Below, in pieces: positions 47,374 through 55,291 of a stretch of DNA of 64,000 bases. Numbering within the stretch: the first letter of the stretch is position 1; each line of letters starts with the position of its first letter. The notes below the pieces were generated by a model. It made no database searches. It had not been told where the DNA came from and saw only the letters and a program-made list of their open reading frames with translations. Source of the stretch: Teredinibacter haidensis (GTDB taxonomy: Bacteria > Pseudomonadota > Gammaproteobacteria > Pseudomonadales > Cellvibrionaceae); NCBI RefSeq assembly GCF_014211975.1, contig NZ_CP060084.1, forward strand, positions 3,607,001 to 3,671,000, given 5' to 3'. Made by a program: the position numbers and the translations under genes.

Positions 47374-47727
47374 ATTTGTAACCAACCCTGCAAAACCGAT
47401 AAGACCCAATAGAATGCGTACGACTCTGAATGATACTGAAAAAATAATGGCGGCTATAAACCAACTTACCGACATTGCCACGCCAAATAAAGCTATTGCA
47501 ATTGAGCCCACAATGAAAAGCACTAAAGATGCAACTTGATATACACGAGCTGGATACATACTAACTACATTATTGTTTTTCGTAGTCGTTAGAATTAATG
47601 ACGCAACGACCATAGGCATCCACAACCCAATAGTATGCCAACCCCCGAACAATAAAGCCAAGCTCAAGATCAATAGCATTCCTGCTAGGAATTTTGGCCG
47701 AACCTTTTTTTCATTGGATACATTCAT
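47368..47727 (-). CDS. Cassette gene: small membrane protein
   Basis: 119 residues from ATG 47727, with four hydrophobic segments (about 14-32, 33-46, 65-83, 88-112) and a basic start. No family recognised. The open frame runs back to 47808 only through the next attC, so the shorter start is right. Stop overlaps attC 6, the usual cassette layout. Confidence 0.7.
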   Translation of the reverse strand: MNVSNEKKVRPKFLAGMLLILSLALLFGGWHTIGLWMPMVVASLILTTTKNNNVVSMYPARVYQVASLVLFIVGSIAIALFGVAMSVSWFIAAIIFSVSFRVVRILLGLIGFAGLVTNA

Positions 47728-47733
47728 ATTGAA

Positions 47734-47852
47734 GCTTAACGCCCGCTTCAGTTGCGCCGAATGCGGAGCGGTTTTTGTGTTATTGTTTGAGCGCAGCGAG
47801 TAACGCAAAAACGGCGTAGCATTTGGCGTCAGTCTGCAAGCGTTTGTCAGGC
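47734..47852 (-). repeat. attC 7, altered core
   Basis: Left core GCTTAAC is normal. The right core reads GTCAGGC instead of GTTRRRY, one base off consensus, which may reduce recombination. Arms GCTTCAGTTGCG / GCGTCAGTCTGCAAGC. Confidence 0.8.
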
Positions 47853-47871
47853 TCTTGATAACTCGGCAATT

Positions 47872-48246
47872 TTATTGTTTAAACTCGCCTTTTGGTGTAA
47901 CCAAATTTCTGATGTTTTTCAGCTTTTTGGGATTATATTCAGACCACATAATCTCGGCCCCATCTTCCAATTCTTCATATATGGGCAACAAATTAGTAAC
48001 ACCCTCTAGAACCCATTGTACTGGAACTCCATCAGGGCCTCCTTTATATGGATTTGTGCCTAACTGTGCTTCTTTAACCACTTTATCATATGCTTCATCC
48101 AGATCTGAAGCGCGAACGATTATAGTATTTTCCCATGATAGAAACCTCTTTTCGAGATCATCGTTATCTTCTTCATTGAGTTCAATAAATCGAATTAGGT
48201 ATGATCCGACATACCAACCAACTGGAGATACATTTTGATTCTTCAT
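47872..48246 (-). CDS. Cassette gene: DUF4288 domain protein
   Basis: 124 residues. WYVGSYLIRFIELNEED, then WENTIIVRASDLDEAYDKV and a mid-region KGGPDGVPVQWVLEGVTNL, the pattern of the DUF4288 family (function unknown). Starts four bases from the next attC. Confidence 0.72.
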   Translation of the reverse strand: MKNQNVSPVGWYVGSYLIRFIELNEEDNDDLEKRFLSWENTIIVRASDLDEAYDKVVKEAQLGTNPYKGGPDGVPVQWVLEGVTNLLPIYEELEDGAEIMWSEYNPKKLKNIRNLVTPKGEFKQ

Positions 48247-48250
48247 GATT

Positions 48251-48366
48251 GCCTAACGCCTGTAGCACCTGCACGAATTGTGGAGTGCCGTTTGTGTATA
48301 ATTGAGCGTAGCGAAAACACAAAAAGGCGCGCAGCAATTTGTGTCAGGTGACTACACTTGTTAGGG
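48251..48366 (-). repeat. attC 8
   Basis: Core GCCTAAC and GTTAGGG; arms GCACCTGCACGAATTGTGG / CAATTTGTGTCAGGTGAC. Very similar to attC 19 at 54280. Confidence 0.9.
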
Positions 48367-48398
48367 CTTACGTGCACTGACAAAGGAATGCTCCAAAT

Positions 48399-48846
48399 CT
48401 AATTCGCTACACGCTGAACGCTGAACGCTGAACGCTTACCAGGTACTGCGCCACAACTCTTACAATAAAGACTCTCATCTTTCCAAAGTTCAAATGTGTG
48501 GCAATTATCAATTTGCAGCCCGCCACTACAACTCGTTTTCCTACCCGGTACGGCACCACATGCAGTACAGTAAACAGGAAACTCTAAAGGAACAAAATCA
48601 TGCCCAACAATCGAAAAACACTCTGTTGATTCTTTTGGAGACACTCCACAATTTTTGCAGTAGACATCCCCCAATCTCTACTCGAGGGTCTTCCTCAAAG
48701 GAACTCTCAGTTTTATGGCTGGAAAGCTGAGCCCCTACTAAAGTTATCAAACTTGCGATACATGTAATTATCGGTTCATAACCATTCTCTGCAAAAAACC
48801 ATACACCAGAAAGAACAACACCAATCAACGCTAGAATTCTAATCAT
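48399..48846 (-). pseudogene. Cassette gene with G-run frameshift: membrane zinc-ribbon-like protein
   Basis: The first frame from ATG 48846 gives two hydrophobic segments (RILALIGVVLSGVWFF, IITCIASLITLVGAQL) then EEDPRVEIG. Dropping one G from a G5 run near 48668 continues as DVYCKNCGVSPKES, with three repeats of a Cys-x-x-Cys-Gly module (YCKNCG, YCTACGAVPG, YCKSCGAVPG). As read, the product is 82 residues with an unrelated tail; joined it would be about 148. Either a real frameshift or a homopolymer error. The last residues are encoded by the heptamer repeat at 48411. Confidence 0.6.
48411..48437. repeat. Tandem heptamer ACGCTGA
   Basis: Three perfect ACGCTGA copies and a partial fourth at the 3' end of the zinc-ribbon-like cassette gene. 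A change of copy number would shift the frame of the last residues. Confidence 0.8.
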
Positions 48847-48865
48847 TACTCGTTCTCTAAGGTTG

Positions 48866-48982
48866 CCCTAACGCTTTTGTCAGCCACGTTTTGGTTGTAG
48901 TGGATTTTTGGGCAAAGATGGCCGAAGGCCATGCACAAAAAGGAGCGAAGACCAAAACGTCGGCTGCACAAACCTGTTAGGC
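48866..48982 (-). repeat. attC 9
   Basis: Core CCCTAAC and GTTAGGC; arms TTTTGTCAGCCACGTTTTGG / CAAAACGTCGGCTGCACAAA. Confidence 0.9.
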
Positions 48983-49555
48983 ATTGCCCCTCCTACCACC
49001 GAAATCATCAATACACAACATAAAAGTGTTGATTATCTTCTCGATGTGGTCCAGCGTAAATACTGGTATCGACTTAAACGAAACATACTCAGAATTTTTT
49101 AGTCTGTTATATAAATTCAAATGCTTATTTGAACCTGAAAACACCGGCCCGTAGTGTACTAGATGATTTCTTAGGTCATACAGTACGTAAGTATCTTTCC
49201 AGTGCTTCTGATTTATATCTATCGAAAACCCCAGAACTTTATTTGCGTATGATACAGACCGTTTTATTCCGCGATCTTTTAAGTCACCTGGAGATAAACT
49301 GGCCTCTTGTTTCTCTTTCGCCATATGAGCCAATTCATCAAGATTTTGCTCCAATGTTGAACACAGCGAGATAAATGCAGATCTATAAAGGCTTTGACAC
49401 GTCGCGTTTAAATTTCCGATCTTGTCTTTATCTTCTGCTTTATCTATTTCGCATTGAAAGTGCTGATCGACTACTTTTAGCCCTTCATAAAGATAAGCTA
49501 AATCTATAAAGGATAAAAACCGGGGTACCGAATATACTTCTTTTTCTTCATTCAT
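48977..49555 (-). CDS. Cassette gene: HEPN-like protein
   Basis: 192 residues, all-alpha by appearance. It carries RNHLVHYG (R-x4-H, about residues 142-147), the mark of HEPN domains, and an upstream YRSAFISLCSTLEQNLDELA helix typical of large HEPN families. HEPN proteins are often RNases in toxin-antitoxin or phage defence, or structural. No partner gene is in the cassette. Stop TAA overlaps the attC 9 core. Function is inference. Confidence 0.6.
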   Translation of the reverse strand: MNEEKEVYSVPRFLSFIDLAYLYEGLKVVDQHFQCEIDKAEDKDKIGNLNATCQSLYRSAFISLCSTLEQNLDELAHMAKEKQEASLSPGDLKDRGIKRSVSYANKVLGFSIDINQKHWKDTYVLYDLRNHLVHYGPVFSGSNKHLNLYNRLKNSEYVSFKSIPVFTLDHIEKIINTFMLCIDDFGGRRGNA

Positions 49556-49573
49556 TGAGCATTACCCCGATAT

Positions 49574-49657
49574 GCCTAACGCCCCAAGCAGAGGCTTACT
49601 TTGCGTTTTGGAGCGAAGCGACGGCAAAGTAAGTCCTACTGACTTGGTTTGTTACTT
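49574..49657 (-). repeat. attC 10 (family D)
   Basis: Core GCCTAAC and GTTACTT; arms GGCTTACTTTGCGTTTTGG. Same type as attC 27. Confidence 0.9.
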
Positions 49658-49803
49658 GTACCAAACACCTACTCGCTTTGAACTACGCTGTTACGCCAAT
49701 TGCTTTATTTGTTTAAAAAGCCTGAAGCTTTGGTTAGACCCAACTATAACCGTGGGATAGCCAAAACAGAAGGCATAAAATTGACCCAAAACAACAAGTG
49801 ATT

Positions 49804-50031
49804 ATGGCAACCAACAGAAAGGAACGAACGGGAGGAATAAGCCGCAATTTCCCTTTGCTAGGTAAAGCTTGGTTGCGATTTTTTGCAACGAAGCTTTACC
49901 GGATTACCAAATCTGCCTTTTACGAAGCACGTTGTAAGCGACCAAAGGTGGCTTACCTAAACTTGATGGAGGGAGACGAATTTAGGAACACCCTACTGAA
50001 ACTTAAATACACACCAAACTTTTTTGAATAG
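49804..50031 (+). CDS. Plus-strand ORF of cassette family D, copy 1
   Basis: 75 residues from ATG 49804 (MATNRKERTGGISRNFPLL), basic, no membrane segment, ending KLKYTPNFFE. It runs opposite to all cassette genes. The copy at 58923 keeps the whole frame with five substitutions, which is mild support. There is no ribosome binding site, and the hairpin lies inside the frame, so it may be noncoding sequence that happens to stay open. Confidence 0.35.
   Translation: MATNRKERTGGISRNFPLLGKAWLRFFATKLYRITKSAFYEARCKRPKVAYLNLMEGDEFRNTLLKLKYTPNFFE
49861..49900. repeat. 40-base hairpin in family D, copy 1
   Basis: GGTAAAGCTTGGTTGC and GCAACGAAGCTTTACC pair with one G-G mismatch around a T-rich loop (GATTTTTT). 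Conserved in copy 2 (58980-59019) with one loop change. Confidence 0.85.
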
Positions 50032-50033
50032 AC

Positions 50034-50126
50034 AAGTAACGCCGCTATAAACGGCAGACAAAACGCAGTTTTGGCTGTCCAGTGGAGGCATGCAGTGCCG
50101 GAACGAGTTTAATAGCCTTGTTATAA
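50034..50126 (-). repeat. attC 11
   Basis: Core AAGTAAC and GTTATAA; contains AAACGGCAGACAAAACGCAG and the CCAGTGGAGGC block shared with family A attC. Confidence 0.88.
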
Positions 50127-50432
50127 CGGATAAACATTCGGTAAAACCACCATGCAAAATAAACACAACCCAGTAGAAACAGCCAGGTATGAAATCCCTT
50201 TAATCATTTTTTTCTTAATTATTACAACCCAACTAAACAAGAAGGAAGTAATAGCCAAAGAATAAACAACAATAAGTATTGGCCCGTAGACATACCAGAG
50301 AAAATACTGAGGATTTATTGTTTCTTCCGATGGCGGAAAAAAGCTAATGCCGAATAAAGCAATTATAAAAATCAACGCTAAAACTAAAATCTGTTGTGTG
50401 GATTTAGCCCAGCTATCGGGTAGAAGCCTCAA
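50121..50432 (-). CDS. Cassette gene: three-helix membrane protein
   Basis: 103 residues with hydrophobic segments at about 14-32, 44-70 and 80-100 and a KKKMIK cytoplasmic loop. No family recognised. TAA stop lies inside the attC 11 core. Confidence 0.68.
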   Translation of the reverse strand: MRLLPDSWAKSTQQILVLALIFIIALFGISFFPPSEETINPQYFLWYVYGPILIVVYSLAITSFLFSWVVIIKKKMIKGISYLAVSTGLCLFCMVVLPNVYPL

Positions 50433-50450
50433 AACGTATCCTCGAATTAG

Positions 50451-50534
50451 TTATAACGCCCACATTTGCGGTGACTGAAGCGTAGCGTAAGGAGTCCGGC
50501 CGCTTTAGCGGCGAACAACATGTGCTTGTTAAGG
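50451..50534 (-). repeat. attC 12
   Basis: Core TTATAAC and GTTAAGG; contains GAAGCGTAGCGTAAGGAG and GGCCGCTTTAGCGGC. Confidence 0.85.
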
Positions 50535-50843
50535 TGTTTTTGCAGCATAAATTACTCCCCAAATTAAGAGCGCCTGCAATAAAAAGAACACGAGATGCCC
50601 AATAATACTTGGCCGCTTATCTAGGATGTTGATATTCACATTTGCATAGATTTGATAAAGCGCCGTAGTAGGTATACCAGATAGAACAGCCATTAGGATC
50701 CATACAAATAGATTGTCGACCCAAATCATCGCTCCGAACCACATCAAGAATGAGGGGAGCGTAGTGATGCACTTTACACTTAGCGGAATATCTCTCCATG
50801 AATCTTTGGATTGTTCCAACTGACTGAAAACTTTATCTACCAT
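50529..50843 (-). CDS. Cassette gene: small membrane protein
   Basis: 104 residues. A polar N-terminus (about 1-25) is followed by three hydrophobic segments (PSFLMWFGAMIWV, VWILMAVLSGIP, HLVFFLLQALLIWGVIYAA). Family unknown. TAA lies in the attC 12 core. Confidence 0.68.
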   Translation of the reverse strand: MVDKVFSQLEQSKDSWRDIPLSVKCITTLPSFLMWFGAMIWVDNLFVWILMAVLSGIPTTALYQIYANVNINILDKRPSIIGHLVFFLLQALLIWGVIYAAKTP

Positions 50844-50848
50844 TATTA

Positions 50849-50936
50849 CCTTAACGTTTTGCTAAACGGCGCAGCTTGCTGCGTCCAGTGGAGGCCGTCT
50901 TTTTGGCCGGAACGATGTTTAAGTAATTTGTTATAA
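50849..50936 (-). repeat. attC 13 (family A)
   Basis: Core CCTTAAC and GTTATAA. Heads cassette A2. Confidence 0.93.
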
Positions 50937-51264
50937 GCGGAACCGTACCGAACTTTCTAGTGAGGACCACAATACCTTACTCAAAGACCCTTCTTCAATA
51001 TTTTGACTTAGCCGACGCAAAGATGGTTGAAACGAAGTCAAACAACCACCAACAAATTGTTTACTAAGCCAAGCTATATTGTTGCTCTTTAACAATTTAG
51101 TTTGGCTGGTATAACTTGCACCGAGAACGAACACTCTTAACCTCAAACTATGGCGGCCGACAGGCGGCCTTTTAGCCTAAAAGTGGTTCCACGAAACCCT
51201 CAGGGGCCTCACCGCTCAATTGAAAAACGTAAAAAACCTTACAACCAACTACGACCGATTATAA
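50855..51264 (-). repeat. Noncoding cassette family A, copy 2
   Basis: 410 bp. Hairpin at 51068-51106 with loop GCTCTTT, giving an exact TGCTCTTTAACAA boxA match; AAACT to AAGCT in the left arm keeps a G-U pair. A 71-residue minus-strand frame here (50931-51146) is broken by an indel in copy 4, so it is not taken as a gene. Confidence 0.85.
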
Positions 51265-51395
51265 CGCTGAGTTAACCGGACCGACCTGTTTGTATTTTTT
51301 GTGATACCCTGCGCGCAGCGTAGGCACAAAAAATTCGAACGGGGAGGTTCCAGCCAGCGGGGTTTATGCTGGCGAGGTTGAACGTTTTGTTGGGC
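51259..51395 (-). repeat. attC 14
   Basis: Core TTATAAC and GTTGGGC; the longest site (137 bp), with CCAGCGGGGTTTATGCTGG inside. Confidence 0.82.
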
Positions 51396-51417
51396 ATGCC
51401 GGAGTAAAATAGTCAAT

Positions 51418-51458
51418 ATAATAGGAATCTATACTACGGAAGTATAGATTCCTATTAT
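51418..51458 (-). terminator. Perfect 18-base hairpin after the lipoprotein gene
   Basis: ATAATAGGAATCTATACT, loop ACGGA, AGTATAGATTCCTATTAT: perfect stem starting two bases beyond the lipoprotein stop. There is no T-run, so it may stabilise the mRNA end or be a protein-binding palindrome rather than a true terminator. Confidence 0.55.
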
Positions 51459-51459
51459 T

Positions 51460-52092
51460 CTATAATGAACTCCCGATGGCCTTTAATAATATTTCAAAGC
51501 CCCCAACTTCACCACCACTAATATGCGTTTTTTCGTCTACTGAATTAGTAGTGGTGATATCGGGAACTAGAGGAAATGCCTTTTTAAGAGCCGGCAAGTC
51601 TCGCTTATATTGATTCTCATAAAATACATTTGCACCTGTCACGACGAGCCCCGCAGACTTAGTTTGATCAAAGTGAAAGCCCCCCAAATAAATAGCCTTT
51701 CCTGCTTCAACCAACACCTCTACAGCAAAGCTTTCCTTCTTACTAACACTAAATGAGCTACTAATACTCCAACCATTGAAAACGTATTTTCCAGGCTCTA
51801 ACTCTAAGGCAAAAACACTACCTTTGGCTCCGAAACCAGATACACTAGTTTTTGAATCAGGTATTGAAAACATAGAGCCGCTACCTGCCCCAACTGATCC
51901 AGACTGAGTTGAGTCTATTTTACTATAAAGTATAGAATACCTTGAGAGCATACCACTGTATGTAACCGAACCCATTAAGACACCCTTTGGACTACTCCCC
52001 TCTAGCCTATAATCACTTTTAATGTTATTGCTACTACACCCAGCCATTATGGCAATAGCAAAATAACATATGATAACTTTAAATAATTTCAT
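51460..52092 (-). CDS. Cassette gene: lipoprotein
   Basis: 210 residues with signal peptide and lipobox IMAGCSS. A glycine/serine-rich beta domain follows (FALELEPGKYVFNGWSISS, KAIYLGGFHFD), resembling DUF2846-type lipoproteins in the GKY turn. Final residues ISGGEVGGFEILLKA. About 100 bases of AT-rich DNA upstream may carry its own promoter. Confidence 0.65.
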   Translation of the reverse strand: MKLFKVIICYFAIAIMAGCSSNNIKSDYRLEGSSPKGVLMGSVTYSGMLSRYSILYSKIDSTQSGSVGAGSGSMFSIPDSKTSVSGFGAKGSVFALELEPGKYVFNGWSISSSFSVSKKESFAVEVLVEAGKAIYLGGFHFDQTKSAGLVVTGANVFYENQYKRDLPALKKAFPLVPDITTTNSVDEKTHISGGEVGGFEILLKAIGSSL

Positions 52093-52194
52093 TTCACTTC
52101 CTTAAAATTTAATACAGAATTAAGCATCTTCCCAGCAGTATATATCCACAAGCAGAATAAGTAATAGAAAAGGTCTCAACACCTGACTTTCACA

Positions 52195-52282
52195 GCCCAA
52201 CGTTTTGCTAAACGGCGCAGCTTGCTGCGTCCAGTGGAGGCCGTCTTTTCGGCCGGAACGATGTTTAAGTAATTTGTTATAA
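52195..52282 (-). repeat. attC 15 (family A)
   Basis: Core GCCCAAC and GTTATAA. Heads cassette A3. Confidence 0.93.
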
Positions 52283-52610
52283 GCGGAACCGTACCGAACT
52301 TTCTAGTGAGGACCACAATGCCTTACTCAAAGAGCCTTCTTCAATATTTTGACTTAGCCGACGCAAAGATGGTTGAAACGAAGTCAAACAACCACCAACA
52401 AATTATTTACAAAGACAATCTATATTGTTGTTCTTTAACAATTTAGTTTGGCTGGCATTACCCGCACCGAGAACGAACACTCTTAACCTCAAACTTTTGG
52501 CGGCCGACAGGCGGCCCTTTAGCTAAAAAGTGATTACACAAAACTCTCAGAAAACTCAGTGCTCAATTGAAACACGTAAAAACCTTACAACCAACTACGA
52601 GCGCTTATAA
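52201..52610 (-). repeat. Noncoding cassette family A, copy 3
   Basis: 410 bp. The left arm of the hairpin (52414-52452) has two changes that break pairing (GACAATCTA), so this copy looks structurally damaged; the right arm and TTCTTTAACAA are kept. Confidence 0.85.
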
Positions 52611-52720
52611 CGTTGTTATAAACTGCACTTTTTACGTAATGTAATGTTGTGCGATTATGCCGCAGGCATGCACAACATGGAATGCAGTAAAAAGTGTCAG
52701 GTTTGATGACTTTGTTATAG
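52605..52720 (-). repeat. attC 16 (family B)
   Basis: Core CTTATAAC and GTTATAG; arms CTGCACTTTTTACGTAATG / GGAATGCAGTAAAAAGTG. Confidence 0.9.
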
Positions 52721-53024
52721 CAAAGCAGCGTTCATACCTACAAATTTTCCCCATTCTTCTAACAGAGCCTTTGCCGACAATAACGAACAGGCCGCCGCAC
52801 GCCATTCCCCTCTAAACACTACCACTACTGACAAAAGCCGAGCAACAGCACAACATCCAAACTGGCAAAGACCCGTAGTTAAATACCACCAACGATAAAG
52901 AAACTACGTTAGCGATGTAGAATCTCGCAATTTACGATCCAACTGCTTGGCCAAGCCCCTACGAAGTAAGGTAAGGGATACTTGAGACTCACCTAAAAAT
53001 GTAAAATGCTAAAGACCGCTATAA
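52611..53024 (-). repeat. Cassette family B, copy 1
   Basis: 414 bp; copy 2 at 54796 has equal length. Contains a CGTAGTT / AACTACG stem (about 52875-52908) and a possible small minus-strand ORF ending in the attC core. Confidence 0.82.
52715..52834 (-). CDS. Possible small ORF of family B, copy 1
   Basis: About 39 residues from TTG (SVVVVFRGEWRAAACSLLSA to GKFVGMNAALL), with TAA inside the attC core like true cassette genes. Copy 2 keeps the frame with six amino-acid changes. No ATG or ribosome binding site; it could be the tail of a lost larger gene. Confidence 0.35.
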   Translation of the reverse strand: MSVVVVFRGEWRAAACSLLSAKALLEEWGKFVGMNAALL

Positions 53025-53129
53025 CGCTGAGTGCAGTGGCAGTTTGTGGAGTGGCGTTTTGTGCAAGCGTAGCGGCATGCACAAAAAGAGCCACGGAACA
53101 AACTGTCCGACTGGCACGACTTGTTAAAT
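53019..53129 (-). repeat. attC 17
   Basis: Core CTATAAC and GTTAAAT; arms GTGCAGTGGCAGTTTGTGG / ACAAACTGTCCGACTGGCAC. Confidence 0.88.
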
Positions 53130-53163
53130 GTGTGTACGATAGTGGCTGATTGAATATTTATAG

Positions 53164-53472
53164 CTATGCAATTGACACCAGCTCCATTTCCTCTCTTCCC
53201 CAACATAGTCTTTTATTTTCTAACTCGCCAATTAGAGTGATAGGATAAACGGTCATTTCTCTTCCTTCAATCTCTATCCGGCTTGCCTCACCATCTAAGA
53301 CCATTTCATCAGACATGTTTTCTGGAATCATAGTGAGTACCCATTTACCCGGTGGATTTTCTTCAATATCACCCTTTACAACACTAAGAACATACTTTTC
53401 ATCTTTACATAGAGATATAGCTTCATCCATGTAACTCAAAATATTTTTATCAATAACAAGACTTGATTTCAT
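53164..53472 (-). CDS. Cassette gene: small soluble protein
   Basis: 102 residues from ATG 53472 (MKSSLVIDKNILSYMDEAIS), acidic, with GKWVLTMIPENMSDEMVLDG and a YPITLIGELENKRLCWG C-terminus. No family recognised; size and charge would suit an immunity-type protein, but that is speculation. The frame extends upstream only through attC 18. Confidence 0.6.
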   Translation of the reverse strand: MKSSLVIDKNILSYMDEAISLCKDEKYVLSVVKGDIEENPPGKWVLTMIPENMSDEMVLDGEASRIEIEGREMTVYPITLIGELENKRLCWGREEMELVSIA

Positions 53473-53477
53473 GTGAC

Positions 53478-53594
53478 ATTTAACGCCAAGCTCTTTTGCA
53501 TTTTGGTTGAAGTGTAGTGTTGTGTGAAAATGGCCGTAGGCCATGCACAACACGAAACGTAGACCAAAATGTCAAAAGGAGCGCCTTGTTAGCA
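53478..53594 (-). repeat. attC 18
   Basis: Core ATTTAAC and GTTAGCA; arms CTCTTTTGCATTTTGG / CCAAAATGTCAAAAGGAG. Confidence 0.88.
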
Positions 53595-53595
53595 T

Positions 53596-54267
53596 TTAAG
53601 CTAACCCTCTTTCAAACAGGTCTGTCACCCGTTTGGGGTGATAATGTTGAACTATAGATGAACCATCCAAAGATCGTTGAAGCTCTATCGTAAAATCAAT
53701 ATTTAGTGCTATTTCATCGTAGTGAATGTAGTTGTTAACCTGACAAACTAACTGTTTTAGGTCGTATTCGCTAATATGATTAATACCCAGAAGCAACTCA
53801 AAAACTGTTGGAGTACCTATTTCTTTTAGATATCTTGACCCACCCACTTTGAACTTGTGAAATATTCTGTTTGCTATAGCACAAATATATTCACTACCAT
53901 AAATTGCATAATGTCCAGCATGGTTTAGAAGATCTGTATCGTCCAAAACCACAAATAGCCGGCCATTATGAAATTCACCTATTTCTTTGCGCGCTAAATC
54001 TAAGTGTTCTTTAGTGATATCTATATCGAAGTTTGTTTTCATATTACGGGAAAACTCTTTCTCAAGTTCTCGATAATTAGATACCTTTAATCCATTTTTA
54101 TAATAGAGGTTCAGATCTGTTGGTCGTGCAGCATGGTATACACGTATATAATCGTAATTATTGTAAAACTGCCACATTAAATCTTCGTCAATATTTAGAT
54201 CAAGTGCCTCATTCTTTCCAAGAAATTTGGGCCAAGTGAGGGGGTCTTTCCAGCTAAATATATCCAT
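53596..54267 (-). CDS. Cassette gene: soluble protein of unknown function
   Basis: 223 residues from ATG 54267 (MDIFSWKDPLTWPKFLGKN). The block VYHAARPTDLNLYYKNGLKV, then LFVVLDDTDLLNHAGHYAIY and GSEYICAIA, has the H..(T)..I/L...GL layout seen in some ADP-ribosyltransferase-like folds, but the match is loose. Ends in the attC 18 area with TAA. Confidence 0.6.
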   Translation of the reverse strand: MDIFSWKDPLTWPKFLGKNEALDLNIDEDLMWQFYNNYDYIRVYHAARPTDLNLYYKNGLKVSNYRELEKEFSRNMKTNFDIDITKEHLDLARKEIGEFHNGRLFVVLDDTDLLNHAGHYAIYGSEYICAIANRIFHKFKVGGSRYLKEIGTPTVFELLLGINHISEYDLKQLVCQVNNYIHYDEIALNIDFTIELQRSLDGSSIVQHYHPKRVTDLFERGLA

Positions 54268-54279
54268 ATGTGTTTCTGA

Positions 54280-54393
54280 TGCTAACGCCTTAAGCACCTG
54301 CACGAATTGTGGGGTGCCTTTTGGTGTATTGTGAGCGACGCGAACACCAAAAGGCGCGCCGCAATTCGTGTCAGGTGACTTTATTTGTTAGTG
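54280..54393 (-). repeat. attC 19
   Basis: Core TGCTAAC and GTTAGTG; arms as in attC 8 (GCACCTGCACGAATTGTGG). Confidence 0.9.
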
Positions 54394-54776
54394 CTTTGCT
54401 GCAATTTTTTCCAAAAATGGAGATATAAATTTTTTATCCCATGTTGGGTCCAGCTCTCTGGCTTTCAGAAAGTATTCTTTTGCGCTATGAAAGTTGTTCT
54501 GTTCATATAATGCTCGCCCAATATTGTAGTTAGCTATAGCGGAATTTGGGCGTTTTGCTAACTCTGCTTCACAATACTTGACCAGTTCATCGTACTCACC
54601 ATCTTCTAGTAGCTGGCTGCAAACCACCCCGAATTTTCGCCCCTCGTTTGATCCTGAAAACGCACACCCATGAATTTAGATGCGACTACAGCTATCATAG
54701 GTATCCCTGTCGAGAACAATATACCTATGAGCAAGTATTTAATTGTTACTAATTCATTCAATATTTCTTGCTGCAT
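54388..54776 (-). pseudogene. Cassette gene with frameshift: membrane-anchored TPR protein
   Basis: From ATG 54776 (preceded by GGGGGAG) the frame gives a membrane segment (YLLIGILFSTGIPMIAVVAS) then QDQTRGEN and a stop. Adding one G to the G4 run near 54649 links it to the frame KFGVVCSQLLEDGEYDELVK, followed by a TPR unit (NYNIGRALYEQNNFHSAKEY) and the TAA in the attC 19 core. The joined product would be about 129 residues. Real frameshift or homopolymer error. Confidence 0.6.
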
Positions 54777-54789
54777 TGCTCCCCCTGAG

Positions 54790-54905
54790 TACTAACGTTG
54801 TTATAAACTGCACTTTTTACGTAATGTAATGTTGTGCGATTATGCCGCAGGCATGCACAACATGGAATGCAGTAAAAAGTGTCAGGTTTGATGACTTTGT
54901 TATAG
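54790..54905 (-). repeat. attC 20 (family B)
   Basis: Core TACTAAC and GTTATAG. Same arms as attC 16. Confidence 0.9.
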
Positions 54906-55209
54906 CAAGGCAGCGTTCATACCTACAAACCGTCCCCATTTCTCTAACAAAGCTATCGCCGACAATAACGACCAGACCGCCGCACGCCATTTCCCTCTAA
55001 ACACTACCACTACTGACAAAAGCCGAGCAACAGCACAATATCCAAACGGGAAAAGACTCGTAGTTAAATACCACCAACGATAAAGAAACTACGTTAGCGA
55101 TGCCGAATCTCGCGATTTACGATCCAACTGCTTGAGCAAGCCCCTACGAAGTAAGGTAAGGGATACTCGAGACTCATCTAAAAATATAAAATGCTAAAGA
55201 CCGCTATAA
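54796..55209 (-). repeat. Cassette family B, copy 2
   Basis: 414 bp, scattered substitutions relative to copy 1 and no length change. Small ORF kept (54900-55019). Followed by family A copy 4. Confidence 0.82.
54900..55019 (-). CDS. Possible small ORF of family B, copy 2
   Basis: Same 39-residue frame as copy 1 with GKWRAAVWSLLSAIALLEKW and FVGMNAALL; stop in the attC core. Conservation of frame in both copies is the only support. Confidence 0.35.
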   Translation of the reverse strand: MSVVVVFRGKWRAAVWSLLSAIALLEKWGRFVGMNAALL

Positions 55210-55291
55210 CGTTTTGCTAAACGGCGCAGCTTGCTGCGTCCAGTGGAGGCCGTCTTTTTGGCCGGAACGATGTTTAAGTAATTTGTTATAA
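55204..55291 (-). repeat. attC 21 (family A)
   Basis: Core GCTATAAC and GTTATAA. Heads cassette A4. Confidence 0.93.

Larger units (their letters stand above)
49580..50039 (-). repeat. Cassette family D, copy 1
   Basis: 460 bp, the uninterrupted copy. No minus-strand gene. Holds a plus-strand frame (49804-50031) and a 40-base hairpin (49861-49900). Serves as the reference for locating the insertion in copy 2. Confidence 0.85.

Noticed and set aside
50931..51146. 71-residue minus-strand frame in family A copy 2 with the stop in the attC core
   Set aside because: In copy 4 a one-base indel shifts the frame into an early stop, so it is not conserved although the DNA is.
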